A DNA stretch of 38,967 bases from positions 1 to 38,967 of the forward strand of contig JAJFUG010000023.1 in the NCBI GenBank assembly GCA_021372515.1. Direction: 5' to 3'. Below are positions 1-8,703 of the stretch, piece by piece. Source of the stretch: a bacterium (GTDB taxonomy: Bacteria > Gemmatimonadota > Glassbacteria > GWA2-58-10). How positions within the stretch are numbered: the stretch's first letter is position 1; each line of letters starts with the position of its first letter. A program made the position numbers and the translations under genes. The notes under the pieces are model-generated. The model was given only the letters and a program-made list of their open reading frames with translations, did no database searches and was not told the DNA's origin.

Positions 1-2790
1 GCTCAGACTGACATGCTCCGTCGCGCCCTCGGGCACCTCGAACTTGATCGAGGTGGAGGGGTTGAACGGGTTGGGTGAATTCTGCATCAGGCTGAAAGCC
101 TTGGGCAGCGATGCGGCGTTGGCGCCCAGGGCCAGGAGCTCGGTGAGGAACTGCTCGCGCTGGCTGGTGCTCAGGTCCAGATTGCCCAGGGCGGTTTCCA
201 GCTCGATCACGTCGAGCTGGCTGAGGTTGAAGCTGCTCTGGCCGGGCGAGAAGATGCTGCCCGCGGCGAGCAGGGCCTGCGGGGGATTGCATTTGCCGGA
301 GAGAAGCTCCTTGAGCAGCAAGGTGGCGTCATCGAGCGACCACTGGCCGTCCCCGTCCCAGTCCAGGGCCGGGTTGTCCGGATCGGTCACGCCGCCGGCC
401 ATCAGGAACAGGACGTCCTTGACATTCAGGGCGCCGTCGCGGCACAGGTCGCAGCGGGTATCGATCGCCAGCTCATTGGTGGGTTTCATCGCCACACCCA
501 GACTGGTGGCCAGGTTGCCCGTATTCTGCAGGTCGTGTCTCCACTTGGGCCAGGTGGTCAGATCGTAGCCTACCGGCCAGCCGGGGCTGGCGCTGCAGCC
601 CTTTTCGTTGAGGCTGACATAGAAGACCGGTCCGTAGACCGAGACGCAGGAAGTGCCTGAGTTACCCGATGAGCCTTGTATCCCGCTGCCGGATGACTGT
701 CCCTCTGTGGTCAGGAAGATACTCTCCCACGGGAAAGTCGTGGAGCTGTTTGTCAAGTCCGCATCGATGGCTATTATATTGCTCGAATTGCAGTCAATAT
801 CTCCCGTAGTGGTCATGACCGCCGAGCTCCAGACCGGGCCCTTGACATTGAAGGTCCATCTGGGGCTGCCGCCGTTGACACCGAAGGCGTAGATGAGGCT
901 GTCACTGGAGCCGACATAAGCTGCGCCGTGGATCAGGTCGATGGTGGGCGAGGAGATGACCGGGCCACCGGTGGTGTAGCTCCAGGCCAGGCTGCCGTCC
1001 GACTGCAGGGCGTATATCTTGCTGTCGTTGGACCCGAAATACAGGCGCCCGTTCAGGTCTATCGCAGCCGAGGACCAAATTGCAGCCCCGGTCTGATAAG
1101 CCCAGCGCAGGTTGCCGCCGTTGTCCAGGGCGTACATTTTCCCGTCGCTCGAACCGCAGTACACAGTCCCGTCCGTAGCCAGGGCCGGGGAGGCGAGCAC
1201 CTCGCCGCCGGTCTGGAAGCGCCACAGGAGCGAGCCGGTGGGGCCGATGGCGTAGATGTACCCATCGCAGGAGCCGACATACACCTCACCGTTGGCGCCG
1301 GCGGCAGGGGAGGACACCACCGCGCCGCCCGTGGTGTACTTCCATTTCAGGGTTCCGTTGGGGTTCAGCGCATACAGGTTGCCGTCATTGCTGCCGAACA
1401 GGATCGTGCCCACGTAATCCACGGCCGGCGAGGAGAGGACCGCGCCCCCGGTCTTGAACGACCAGATGACGTTGGGGTTGAGTATCTCGTAGAAATTGAC
1501 GCCGTCGACCAGCTTGGTAAGGTCTGGAGCCGGGGATTTGACAACTCCCTGGCCTTCGATGACCTTCTCGGCATAGAAATAGCCGTCGGCCCGGCCGTAA
1601 TAGGCGATCCCTGTGCTGTCCACTGTCGGGCTGCAGGAGATGATTGTCTGCTTGTCCAGTGCGTAAAGGTTGTAGGAGCCCTTGGCGTTGATCAGCGAAA
1701 TCCCGTTGTCGGTGGCGCACCAGATTTTGGAGGGATTTTCCATATAGATATCGTTGACCTTGCCTGCGGACAGGCCGTCCGACGTGGTGATAGTCGTCCA
1801 GGCGCCATCCTGGAACAACTTTACACCGTAGTCGGTAGCCACCCAGACTCTTCCGATGCCGTCACTGATCAGGGAGGGGACTCTGGACCAGCCATCCACG
1901 CCAGCGTTGAACAGCGATTCGGTCAAACTTCCACCCTGGTAACGGTAGAAACCCACTGTCTGGCTGGATTTGTCGTAGGAGGCGAACCAGATAGTATTCC
2001 CGTCGGCCGCCACGTCAATCGCGGTGACCTCGCCGCGGATTTGATTCGCCTGTATCAGCGTGGCGCAGGCGGTCTCACGGCAGGTGGTGATCCCATGGGT
2101 CGGGGTGCCGAAATATTTAACCCCGTTCTTGTCCACGGCTACGCAATTGGCCGGGCCGTCCACTATGCTCCAGTCCTGGCCGGTAAAGCGCAGAATTCCG
2201 GAGCTGCTGCAAACCCAGAAAACCCCATCCGGGTCCACTCCCACCGCGTTGAACACGGCCTGGGCGGGAAACCCGAAATATGAGGCATCGTAGGTTTTAG
2301 ATTCTGTCTTTTTTTGCGAGCATCTGTTCTGACGTCCGTCCGCGCCGATGAATGACCACGTGACATCCTGGTCTCTCAGCTCCCAGAGCATACGCACGGA
2401 GTGCTCGCTGATGGCCATCATGAGATACAGCCAGGTCGCAGGCGGCTGGTTCTCGATTGGGCTTATTGCCAGGTCTTTCGGAGCGAAATCGGTGAGGGCT
2501 TGAGGATCGTAGACGGGATAGGTTACAAATTCGATCCCTTTTCCGCCGAGGAACAACGCATCGGACCGGTAAACCAAGTTGGTGATCAACCCCTGCGCCG
2601 CGTCATCCGAGCCGGTGCGCACCGCGGCGAACTTTTCGTTGCGCGAGGCGGTGCTGAACACAGCCTGGACCTTGCCGCCGTCCTTCAAGCCGATGACGTC
2701 GAAGGTGTGGATGCCAAAGTCCGCGCGCATCCCGGAGGCGATGAAGCAGAGAGCGGTAATTGCGGGATATAGAACTCGCATGAATCTCAT
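1..2790 (-). CDS. Secreted beta-propeller protein with dockerin and C-terminal sorting motif (3' end cut off)
   Basis: One frame is open without a stop from the ATG at 2790 to the window edge (930 codons), so the C-terminus is missing. AGGAG lies 7 nt before the ATG. The first 24 or so residues form a signal peptide (basic MRFMR, then a hydrophobic stretch, cut near GMRA). Residues about 300-360 carry propeller repeats of the two-component-regulator type (VWVATDYGV, IWCATDNGI). Residues about 435-650 hold at least five PQQ-like blades with recurring SSPA, FGSNDG and YAL. Residues about 783-830 look like a type I dockerin (DLCRDGALNVKDV, then DWDGDGQWSLDDA). The last visible residues, QNSPNPFNPSTS, begin a sorting domain of the type found on proteins exported by type IX secretion in FCB bacteria. 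The role is probably extracellular or surface binding; the ligand is unknown. The PQQ-like blades do not imply PQQ binding. Confidence 0.9.
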   Translation of the reverse strand, partial: MRFMRVLYPAITALCFIASGMRADFGIHTFDVIGLKDGGKVQAVFSTASRNEKFAAVRTGSDDAAQGLITNLVYRSDALFLGGKGIEFVTYPVYDPQALTDFAPKDLAISPIENQPPATWLYLMMAISEHSVRMLWELRDQDVTWSFIGADGRQNRCSQKKTESKTYDASYFGFPAQAVFNAVGVDPDGVFWVCSSSGILRFTGQDWSIVDGPANCVAVDKNGVKYFGTPTHGITTCRETACATLIQANQIRGEVTAIDVAADGNTIWFASYDKSSQTVGFYRYQGGSLTESLFNAGVDGWSRVPSLISDGIGRVWVATDYGVKLFQDGAWTTITTSDGLSAGKVNDIYMENPSKIWCATDNGISLINAKGSYNLYALDKQTIISCSPTVDSTGIAYYGRADGYFYAEKVIEGQGVVKSPAPDLTKLVDGVNFYEILNPNVIWSFKTGGAVLSSPAVDYVGTILFGSNDGNLYALNPNGTLKWKYTTGGAVVSSPAAGANGEVYVGSCDGYIYAIGPTGSLLWRFQTGGEVLASPALATDGTVYCGSSDGKMYALDNGGNLRWAYQTGAAIWSSAAIDLNGRLYFGSNDSKIYALQSDGSLAWSYTTGGPVISSPTIDLIHGAAYVGSSDSLIYAFGVNGGSPRWTFNVKGPVWSSAVMTTTGDIDCNSSNIIAIDADLTNSSTTFPWESIFLTTEGQSSGSGIQGSSGNSGTSCVSVYGPVFYVSLNEKGCSASPGWPVGYDLTTWPKWRHDLQNTGNLATSLGVAMKPTNELAIDTRCDLCRDGALNVKDVLFLMAGGVTDPDNPALDWDGDGQWSLDDATLLLKELLSGKCNPPQALLAAGSIFSPGQSSFNLSQLDVIELETALGNLDLSTSQREQFLTELLALGANAASLPKAFSLMQNSPNPFNPSTSIKFEVPEGATEHVSLS

Positions 2791-2982
2791 TTGCTACTCC
2801 TGTGAAGGATACGGACTGTCTGTCACAGTTGCGGGTGACAACGAACATCACAGTTGCTGCATGCTCCCTCCGGAAATGAAGAAGATGAAAAAATTATGTA
2901 TTATGTCCTGGGAGGATTTTCGGGTTGAGAAATGTCGGATTCATAAGCTACAAAAGCTACATATATGACATCGGACACTTTC

Positions 2983-3011
2983 ATTCTAAATATAAGAGAA
3001 GAGATTGTCAA
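2983..3011 (-). promoter_or_regulatory. Sigma70-type promoter of the beta-propeller gene
   Basis: On the minus strand TTGACA (3006-3011) is followed after exactly 17 nt by TAGAAT (2983-2988). Transcription would start near 2976 and leave a leader of about 185 nt before the ATG at 2790. The surrounding 2791-3240 is AT-rich and holds no gene; it contains this promoter and the divergent promoter at 3178-3206. Confidence 0.65.
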
Positions 3012-3177
3012 GGTTTTTTAAAAAATATTATGCATTTCCCGGTGAAAAGGGATGCAACCAGGGATATACTTGAGGCGCAACCAGGTCGGCGTGGTTTTTG
3101 CATCAAATGTTATTGTAAATCCCGGGTGGTTCATATTAATATGGTCTTGCCCGGACAGCTTGCCCGTAACGGAAAAA

Positions 3178-3206
3178 TTGACTTGAAATCCAGTGTGTGT
3201 TATTAT
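3178..3206 (+). promoter_or_regulatory. Sigma70-type promoter of the HTH-REC response regulator
   Basis: TTGACT (3178-3183), a 17-nt spacer and TATTAT (3201-3206) match the sigma70 consensus well. Transcription would start about 3213, giving a leader of under 30 nt before the ATG at 3241. It may drive the whole sensory cassette up to the terminator at 8560. Confidence 0.65.
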
Positions 3207-3240
3207 AGTCACCAATGAATCAAATGCAAGGAGAGATGCC

Positions 3241-3855
3241 ATGGCGGATAAGCCCGATTTCCAACCCTCCCTGGAACCGGCCCTGTCCACAACCACGGTA
3301 GCGAAATATTGCCGTGTTTCCGGAGTGCAGGTCAACCGCTGGATCAAGGACGGGAAGCTGAAAGGGTACCGGTATCCAGGTGGACGCTATAAAGTTTCGA
3401 AAAAGAATTTCCGGGAGTTCCTGGAGCTGAACAACATACCGGTCATCGAGAAGTTCTTCGAGGAAAACACGCCGGTCAAGATCATGATCGGTGAGGACGA
3501 TGTCGATTTCGCCCAGAGCATTGTCCAGGCCTTGGAGGACGAATTCCCGGACTATGAGGTCCGGGCGGCCAACGACGGTTACGAAGTGTTGCTGTGCATG
3601 GGCTCCTACATCCCCGACATCCTGCTCCTGGACATGAAAATGCCCAAGATCAACGGCCTGGAGGTCTGCCAGCGGGTCAAGAGCACCGACTCGCTGGAGG
3701 GAGTCAAGATCGTGGCCATGACAGGCAACTCGGTTACCTACACGCGGGAAGTGGTGCTGCAGAACGGCGCGGACGATTACCTGATCAAGCCGTTCGAACG
3801 GGCCGAGCTGTTCAGAGTGATCGGCAAGCTTCTGAGCCGGAAAGCCGCAGTCTGA
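3241..3855 (+). CDS. Response regulator with N-terminal excisionase/MerR-like HTH and C-terminal receiver domain
   Basis: The protein has 204 residues. ATG at 3241 is chosen because AAGGAG sits 7 nt upstream and the candidate promoter ends only 34 nt before it; an upstream in-frame ATG at 3193 lies inside the promoter. Residues about 16-60 form a small winged HTH of the excisionase/MerR type (TTTVAKYCRVSG, VNRWIKDGKLKGYR, GGRYKVSK). Residues about 78-200 form a receiver domain with the acidic pocket E85-D86-D87, phospho-acceptor D131 (LLLDMKMP), T161 (AMTGNS) and K183 (LIKPF), so all phosphotransfer residues are present. Having the DNA-binding domain before the receiver is the reverse of OmpR or NarL types. 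The gene lies just ahead of a TonB receptor, binding-protein and kinase operon. It is inferred to be the output of that kinase. Confidence 0.9.
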   Translation: MADKPDFQPSLEPALSTTTVAKYCRVSGVQVNRWIKDGKLKGYRYPGGRYKVSKKNFREFLELNNIPVIEKFFEENTPVKIMIGEDDVDFAQSIVQALEDEFPDYEVRAANDGYEVLLCMGSYIPDILLLDMKMPKINGLEVCQRVKSTDSLEGVKIVAMTGNSVTYTREVVLQNGADDYLIKPFERAELFRVIGKLLSRKAAV

Positions 3856-4021
3856 GCCGGCGTCTGCAAGTCGACAGGATCGGGCCGAGCTGGAATGGAC
3901 CGGTTGCCCTGCGCCCCGGAAAGAGCGGGGATGCATCGGAATGGTTCATGCCTTTGGAATAGAGAGATTACGGTTCACTTCTCTGAGGTTGGCTTCCACT
4001 CCAGTCGGACAACGCCTGGCA

Positions 4022-5914
4022 ATGAGACCCGCAAATGCAATCCGATGGATACGCGCCGCGGCTTTGTTTCTGTTGTGCAGTGCGTCCTGGCTTCCGGCGG
4101 CCGGCCGTGAGAGTCCCGAAGATTTTCTGTTTACCCCCCTGGATACGATTATAACCGCCAGCGGCATGGAGCAGAGTATCGACCGTGCCCCTACCGCCAT
4201 GACGGTGATAACCGCGCGGGAGATTCACGCCTCGGGCGCGCTCTCCATCCCGGAGCTGCTGCGTTTCATCCCGGGGATGGACGTAGTGACAGTCAGCTCC
4301 TCGCACGCCGAGGTCAACGTGCGGGGACTGAGCCAGGTCCCGGCCGACAAGCTCCTGGTGCTGGTGGACGGGCGTTCGGTGTACCTCGACTACTACGGCG
4401 GGGTGATCTGGGAGAGCCTTCCCCTGGCCCTGGACCAGATCGAGCGGATCGAGGTCGTGCGCTCGCCGGCCTCGGCCCTCTACGGGGCCAACGCTTTCAG
4501 CGGCGTGATCAACATCATCACCAAGACCCCGGCCCGCATGGGCGGGCCGCAGTTCCGGCTGCAGGCCGGCGAGCGCGGTACGCTCTACGGGCAGGGGCTT
4601 GTCGGACGGGTGTTCGGGCCGACCAGCTTGCGCCTGGCTGTGGGCGGGAACCGGATCGACAGTTTCGAGGACGCCTCCGAGCCGGCCAAACGCATGTTTT
4701 TCAGCAATTTTCTTCTCGAACACCGCCTCTCTCCCTCACGCAGCCTGTCCCTGGATGTCGGCGGGAGCCAGGGGCATGTCCGGCGCGTGTTCATCGACGA
4801 TCTGACCAAGTCCCAGATCAGCTCCTCGTACGTCAAATTCAACTGTCTGCTGGATGCCCTCTCCATCCAGGCTTTCTGGAACCGGATCGATCAGGAGGAG
4901 AAATCGGTCTATCTGACCAGCCCGGACGAGCGGATCAACTCCAACACAGTCGACCTCGAACTCCAGTACAAAAAAAACCTCAAATGGAACAACTCACTGG
5001 TTTCGGGCGCCTCGATCCGGCACAACTCGTTCAGCACGGATGTCACCCCGGCGGATGAGGAGCAGGACCTCTATTCTTTCTATCTTCAGGACGAGTACCG
5101 TCCCATCCCGGAGCTGAGCTTTCTGGCCGGCTGCCGGGTGGACCATCACCCCCTGACCAAGACCAATGTCAGCCCGCGTTTCAGCCTGATCTGCGCCCCG
5201 GACCGGGTGAACACCCTGCGCATTTCCCTGGCCCGGGCCTACCGCAACCCAAGCTTTCAGAACTCGGAACTGGACTACAAGCGGAGCTACCGTCTGCACG
5301 TGCTCGGAAACCGGGAGCTGAAGGCCGAGAAAGCCACCTCGACCGAGTTCGGCTACACCTTCTTCCCGGGCGAGATGATGAAGTTCAAGACCGACCTGTT
5401 CTTCCTGCGTTTCCACGACAACATCTTCCTGGAGAAGGCCCGACAGGAGGGCGATTTCCTGGTCCTGACCTTCAACAACCGGGATAAAGCCAGAATTATC
5501 TGGGGTTTTGAGTCCTCCCTCGATTTCATCCCCGTACCCTGCCTGAAATTCAACCTGAACTACAGCTTCCAGCGGGTGGGGAACGACTATTTCGTGGGTG
5601 CGCAGCAGTCGCCCCCGCGCGACAAGGCGAACTGCAAGGTGTCCCTGTCTCCGGCCGCCGGTGTGGACCTGAGCCTGAACGCCGGGTACACCAGCGGCTC
5701 CAAATGGATCGTGGTGGACCGGGACGGTGAGTTCGGGCTGTACAAAGTGCCGGCCCACAGCACGGTGGACACGCGTCTGGGCTACAGCGCCGGCGACAGC
5801 GGCCTCGAGCTGTTTGTCGCCGGCTACAACCTGTTCGACAACAAGGTGCGCGAATACCCGGTGGCCGAGCGGATTCGCCGGAGGGTGACAGTCGGTGCCT
5901 ACTGGACTTACTGA
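4022..5914 (+). CDS. TonB-dependent outer-membrane receptor
   Basis: The start at 4022 gives a 630-residue precursor with a clear signal peptide (MRPANAIRWIRAAALF, cleaved around AAG-RE); an ATG at 3941 would add 27 residues ahead of it. A probable TonB box (DTIITASG) is followed by a plug domain with the usual marks: RAPTAMTVITAREI, ELLRFIPGM, VNVRGLSQ, IERIEVVRSPASALYGANA and GVINIITK. The rest is a beta-barrel rich in alternating aromatic strands, ending in a terminal tyrosine. The length fits vitamin/siderophore-type receptors (about 600-700 residues), but the substrate cannot be read from sequence. Its 3' end overlaps the start of the binding protein by 20 nt, indicating co-translation with the periplasmic protein and kinase. 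It could act as importer, sensor or both. Confidence 0.92.
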   Translation: MRPANAIRWIRAAALFLLCSASWLPAAGRESPEDFLFTPLDTIITASGMEQSIDRAPTAMTVITAREIHASGALSIPELLRFIPGMDVVTVSSSHAEVNVRGLSQVPADKLLVLVDGRSVYLDYYGGVIWESLPLALDQIERIEVVRSPASALYGANAFSGVINIITKTPARMGGPQFRLQAGERGTLYGQGLVGRVFGPTSLRLAVGGNRIDSFEDASEPAKRMFFSNFLLEHRLSPSRSLSLDVGGSQGHVRRVFIDDLTKSQISSSYVKFNCLLDALSIQAFWNRIDQEEKSVYLTSPDERINSNTVDLELQYKKNLKWNNSLVSGASIRHNSFSTDVTPADEEQDLYSFYLQDEYRPIPELSFLAGCRVDHHPLTKTNVSPRFSLICAPDRVNTLRISLARAYRNPSFQNSELDYKRSYRLHVLGNRELKAEKATSTEFGYTFFPGEMMKFKTDLFFLRFHDNIFLEKARQEGDFLVLTFNNRDKARIIWGFESSLDFIPVPCLKFNLNYSFQRVGNDYFVGAQQSPPRDKANCKVSLSPAAGVDLSLNAGYTSGSKWIVVDRDGEFGLYKVPAHSTVDTRLGYSAGDSGLELFVAGYNLFDNKVREYPVAERIRRRVTVGAYWTY

Positions 5915-6896
5915 AAGAGCCGCGCCCCGCTGTGTCCGGGTGCTGGTCTGGCTGGTCCTGCTGCTCCTGTCCGCCGGGACCGGGGCCGAGGGAGGCGCTC
6001 CGGCTGTCCTGTCCGGCCAGGGCCGGATACTGGTGCTGGTCAGCCCCGGACGGGCGGAATATGAGGTGGCCGCGCGGGGTTTCCTCGACCGGATTGCCGG
6101 CCTGCGGCTCGACCTTTCCACCGAGAAACGCTACCTGCCCGAGGCGCCGGAGCAGGAGAAAGCCTTCTGGAAGTCCCTGGAGGGAAACCGTCCCCGGCTG
6201 ATCGTCACATTCGGCAGCCCGGCCTCTTTTTCGGCCCTGCGCAGCAGCGCCGACCTCCCGCTGGTCTGCAGCATGCTGCTCGACCTTCCCGACCCGGCCG
6301 CATCCGGCGCCTCCGCCCGTGATGTAACCGCTCTTGTTCTGCGCCCGACACTGACCAACCAGCTCGGAATGATCCGCGAGGCCCTGCCCGCGGTGCGGCA
6401 CGTGGGAATGCTGTATTCCCCCGAGGAGTTCCCGGACGGCAACCCAGAGAGCACGGCCTCCGGACTCGGGCTGCGGGTGATCAAGGCCCCGGTCTCCAGT
6501 GACCGCCAGGTGCCGGAGGCCCTGCGGAGCATCATCGATCAGGTCGATATCCTCTGGCTCCCGCCGGACAACCGGGTCTACAACCGGGACGCCCTGCGGT
6601 TCATCCTGGAGGAATGCCACAGGCGCAGCATGCCGGTGGTGGCTTTCACCCGCCGTCTGGCCGAGGCCGGTGCGGCCCTGAGCCTGGATTTCGACTACGA
6701 GGACCTGGGGGCGCAGACCGCCGATCTGGCCCTGGCCCGTCTGGCCGCGGGCGCGCCCGCCGGGCGGCGTGTCGAGGCGCCGCGCCGCCTGAAACTCTAT
6801 ATCAACGAGGCCGTGGCTTTCGGGCTGGGCCTGCATATCGAGCCGCAGGTGCTGGGCGAGGCGACCCTGGTGGGGCGGGAAAGGGGGCGCCGATGA
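5895..6896 (+). CDS. Periplasmic substrate-binding protein, ABC_sub_bind family
   Basis: This 333-residue protein starts with GTG at 5895, overlapping the receptor gene by 20 nt; a GTG at 5940 is an alternative. The N-terminus has a hydrophobic export segment (VLVWLVLLLLSAGTG). The two-lobed binding fold of the ABC_sub_bind family (PF04392, COG2984) is suggested by LIVTFGSPASFSAL, HVGMLYSPEE, VDILWLPPDNRV, MPVVAFTRRLAEAGAALSL and DYEDLGAQTADLALARLAAG. No ABC permease or ATPase gene is nearby. Instead the gene is followed, with a 4-nt ATGA overlap, by a histidine kinase. It therefore more likely presents a ligand to the kinase than feeds a transporter. The ligand is unknown. Confidence 0.82.
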   Translation: MPTGLTERAAPRCVRVLVWLVLLLLSAGTGAEGGAPAVLSGQGRILVLVSPGRAEYEVAARGFLDRIAGLRLDLSTEKRYLPEAPEQEKAFWKSLEGNRPRLIVTFGSPASFSALRSSADLPLVCSMLLDLPDPAASGASARDVTALVLRPTLTNQLGMIREALPAVRHVGMLYSPEEFPDGNPESTASGLGLRVIKAPVSSDRQVPEALRSIIDQVDILWLPPDNRVYNRDALRFILEECHRRSMPVVAFTRRLAEAGAALSLDFDYEDLGAQTADLALARLAAGAPAGRRVEAPRRLKLYINEAVAFGLGLHIEPQVLGEATLVGRERGRR

Positions 6897-8533
6897 ACAT
6901 GCCCAAAGCCGCCCGGTTCCGGGCCAGCCTGGGGCTCAAGGCCAGCCTGGCCGTGATCGCCCTGATCTGCCTGATCTCGGCCCTGTTCTCGACTTTCTTC
7001 ATCCTGTACCAGAAAAGCTCCTCGCTGAACGAGTTGCGCAAGCGGGCCCTGTCCCTGGCCGAAACCCTGGCCTACAACAGCCGCTACTCAGTGTACGCCG
7101 GGGATATCCAGACCCTTAGCCGCCTGATCGACGGCTCGCGGCACGACAGCGACATCCTGCGCGCCGCCCTGACCGACCTGGAGGGCAAGCCGATCGTCTC
7201 CTCCGGGTTCCCGGCGCGCTGCGCGGACAGCCTGCTCAGCCTGGGACGGCGGGACAGCCTGGCCGACTGGTTCCCGCTGGAGGAGGGGAAAGTCTACCGC
7301 GCCCAGGTGCCGATCCCTGGGGAGCAGGTCCGCAGCGGGGAGGACGAGTCGTTCCTGTTCGAGCCGCTGAGCGAGGAGAAAGGTGACTCCGTGGAGGCAG
7401 TGAAAGGGGAGACGATTGCAGGTTACGCCGTGCTGGATGTCTCGCTCGGGAGCATGAACCGCGGCCTGACCGCTGCGGCGCGCTGGGCCGGGCTTCTCAC
7501 CCTGGCCCTGATCCTGGTCTCCATCGCCGCAGTGGTGCTGATCGTGCGGCGGCTGGTCAGCCCGATCTACAGCCTGGCCGAGGCCACCCAGGAGGTGGCG
7601 CGCGGCGAGTTCGGCCTGCGGGTGGAACTGGAGCGCAAGGATGAGCTGGGCGTGCTGGCCGATTCGTTCAACGAGATGAGCACCCGGCTCAAGACCTCGC
7701 GCGATGAGTTCGACGCCCTGAACCAGGAACTCGAAAAGCGGGTCAGCGAGAGCACCTCCGAGCTGGTGGCGCGCTACGGCGAGCTGCAGAGCACCCTGAG
7801 CCAGATGCGCAGCCTGAACGCGGCCAAGGATGATTTCATCTCGCTGGTCTCGCACGAGCTGCGCACCCCGCTCAGCTCGATCCAGCTGTTCTCGGAGACG
7901 CTGCTCCACGGCCTGAGCAAGGAGGAGACAAAGCGCGCCGATGTCCTGAGCACAATCATCCGTAACTGCCGCCGCCTGTCGCGCCTGATCAACGATGTGC
8001 TCGACCTGTCGCGCATGGAGGCCGGAAGGGTCCAGGTGCACCTGCGCCGCTTCGACCTGGCCGAGCTGACCGCCGTGACCCTCGATTCGCTCGAGCCCAA
8101 TTTCGCCGACCGCTCCCTGGTCTGCGCACGGGAATTCCCGCGCAACGGTATCGAGCTGACCAGCGACCCGGACAAGGTGATCCAGGTGGTGACCAATGTG
8201 GTGGGCAATGCGATCAAGTTCTCGCCGGCGGGTTCACGGATCGAGGTGGGGATCGAGATGCCGGAGGGCGACGCCCTGATCCGGGTGCGTGACCACGGGC
8301 CCGGAATCGCCCCGGAGGACATCCCCAAGGTGTTCGACAAGTTCCATCAGCTCGAGAATATCAACCTGACCGTGGAGGGCAGCGGCCTGGGCATGTCGAT
8401 CTCGAAGACACTGGTCGAGGTCCTGGGGGGGAGAATCTGGATCGAGAGCCGGGTGGGGGACGGCACCTGCGTGTTCATCCGCCTGCCGGGCAAAGTGCCA
8501 GCCCGGCTGTCGGCCAAGGCGCGGCCGGCCTGA
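6893..8533 (+). CDS. Membrane sensor histidine kinase (HAMP, HisKA, HATPase)
   Basis: The ATG at 6893 overlaps the preceding stop (ATGA); the product has 546 residues. TM1 is about residues 17-38, a periplasmic sensor region about 39-195, TM2 about 199-218, then HAMP (about 219-270) and a coiled-coil linker (about 275-310). The HisKA phospho-site is H331 in SHELRTPLSS. The ATPase domain has an N box (NVVGNAIKFSP), a G1 box (DHGPGIAPEDIP), an F box (FDKFHQ) and a G2 box (GSGLGMSISKTL). It is a complete, apparently active kinase. The periplasmic loop is short and resembles no sensor domain I recognise, in keeping with signalling through the binding protein made from the same transcript. It is the last gene before the terminator at 8560. 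Confidence 0.93.
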   Translation: MNMPKAARFRASLGLKASLAVIALICLISALFSTFFILYQKSSSLNELRKRALSLAETLAYNSRYSVYAGDIQTLSRLIDGSRHDSDILRAALTDLEGKPIVSSGFPARCADSLLSLGRRDSLADWFPLEEGKVYRAQVPIPGEQVRSGEDESFLFEPLSEEKGDSVEAVKGETIAGYAVLDVSLGSMNRGLTAAARWAGLLTLALILVSIAAVVLIVRRLVSPIYSLAEATQEVARGEFGLRVELERKDELGVLADSFNEMSTRLKTSRDEFDALNQELEKRVSESTSELVARYGELQSTLSQMRSLNAAKDDFISLVSHELRTPLSSIQLFSETLLHGLSKEETKRADVLSTIIRNCRRLSRLINDVLDLSRMEAGRVQVHLRRFDLAELTAVTLDSLEPNFADRSLVCAREFPRNGIELTSDPDKVIQVVTNVVGNAIKFSPAGSRIEVGIEMPEGDALIRVRDHGPGIAPEDIPKVFDKFHQLENINLTVEGSGLGMSISKTLVEVLGGRIWIESRVGDGTCVFIRLPGKVPARLSAKARPA

Positions 8534-8559
8534 GAACTCGGGTAGATACCTTGTTAACG

Positions 8560-8593
8560 CAGGGGCAATTCTTGAATTGCCCCTGTTTTTTTT
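8560..8593 (+). terminator. Rho-independent terminator after the histidine kinase
   Basis: A perfect 11-bp stem (CAGGGGCAATT / AATTGCCCCTG) with a CTTG loop is followed by eight T residues. It lies 26 nt after the kinase stop codon and closes the sensory cassette on the plus strand. Confidence 0.95.
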
Positions 8594-8703
8594 AAAGGCT
8601 GCTGGCTTTTGATCATGCAGCCTGAGGACAAAAACGGCGTCTTGCAGACCGGGGTAGAATAAGAAGGTACGATAGAAGATGGATGCAGGTCGGGGGCGGC
8701 TGC

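Noticed and set aside
928-2283. A 451-codon plus-strand frame in the beta-propeller region
   Set aside because: The minus strand encodes recognisable propeller, dockerin and sorting motifs in one uninterrupted frame, so this is a shadow.
3856-4021. A cobalamin or other riboswitch before the TonB receptor gene
   Set aside because: I looked for B12-box-like and other conserved cores and found none; the stretch is short and without clear pairing.
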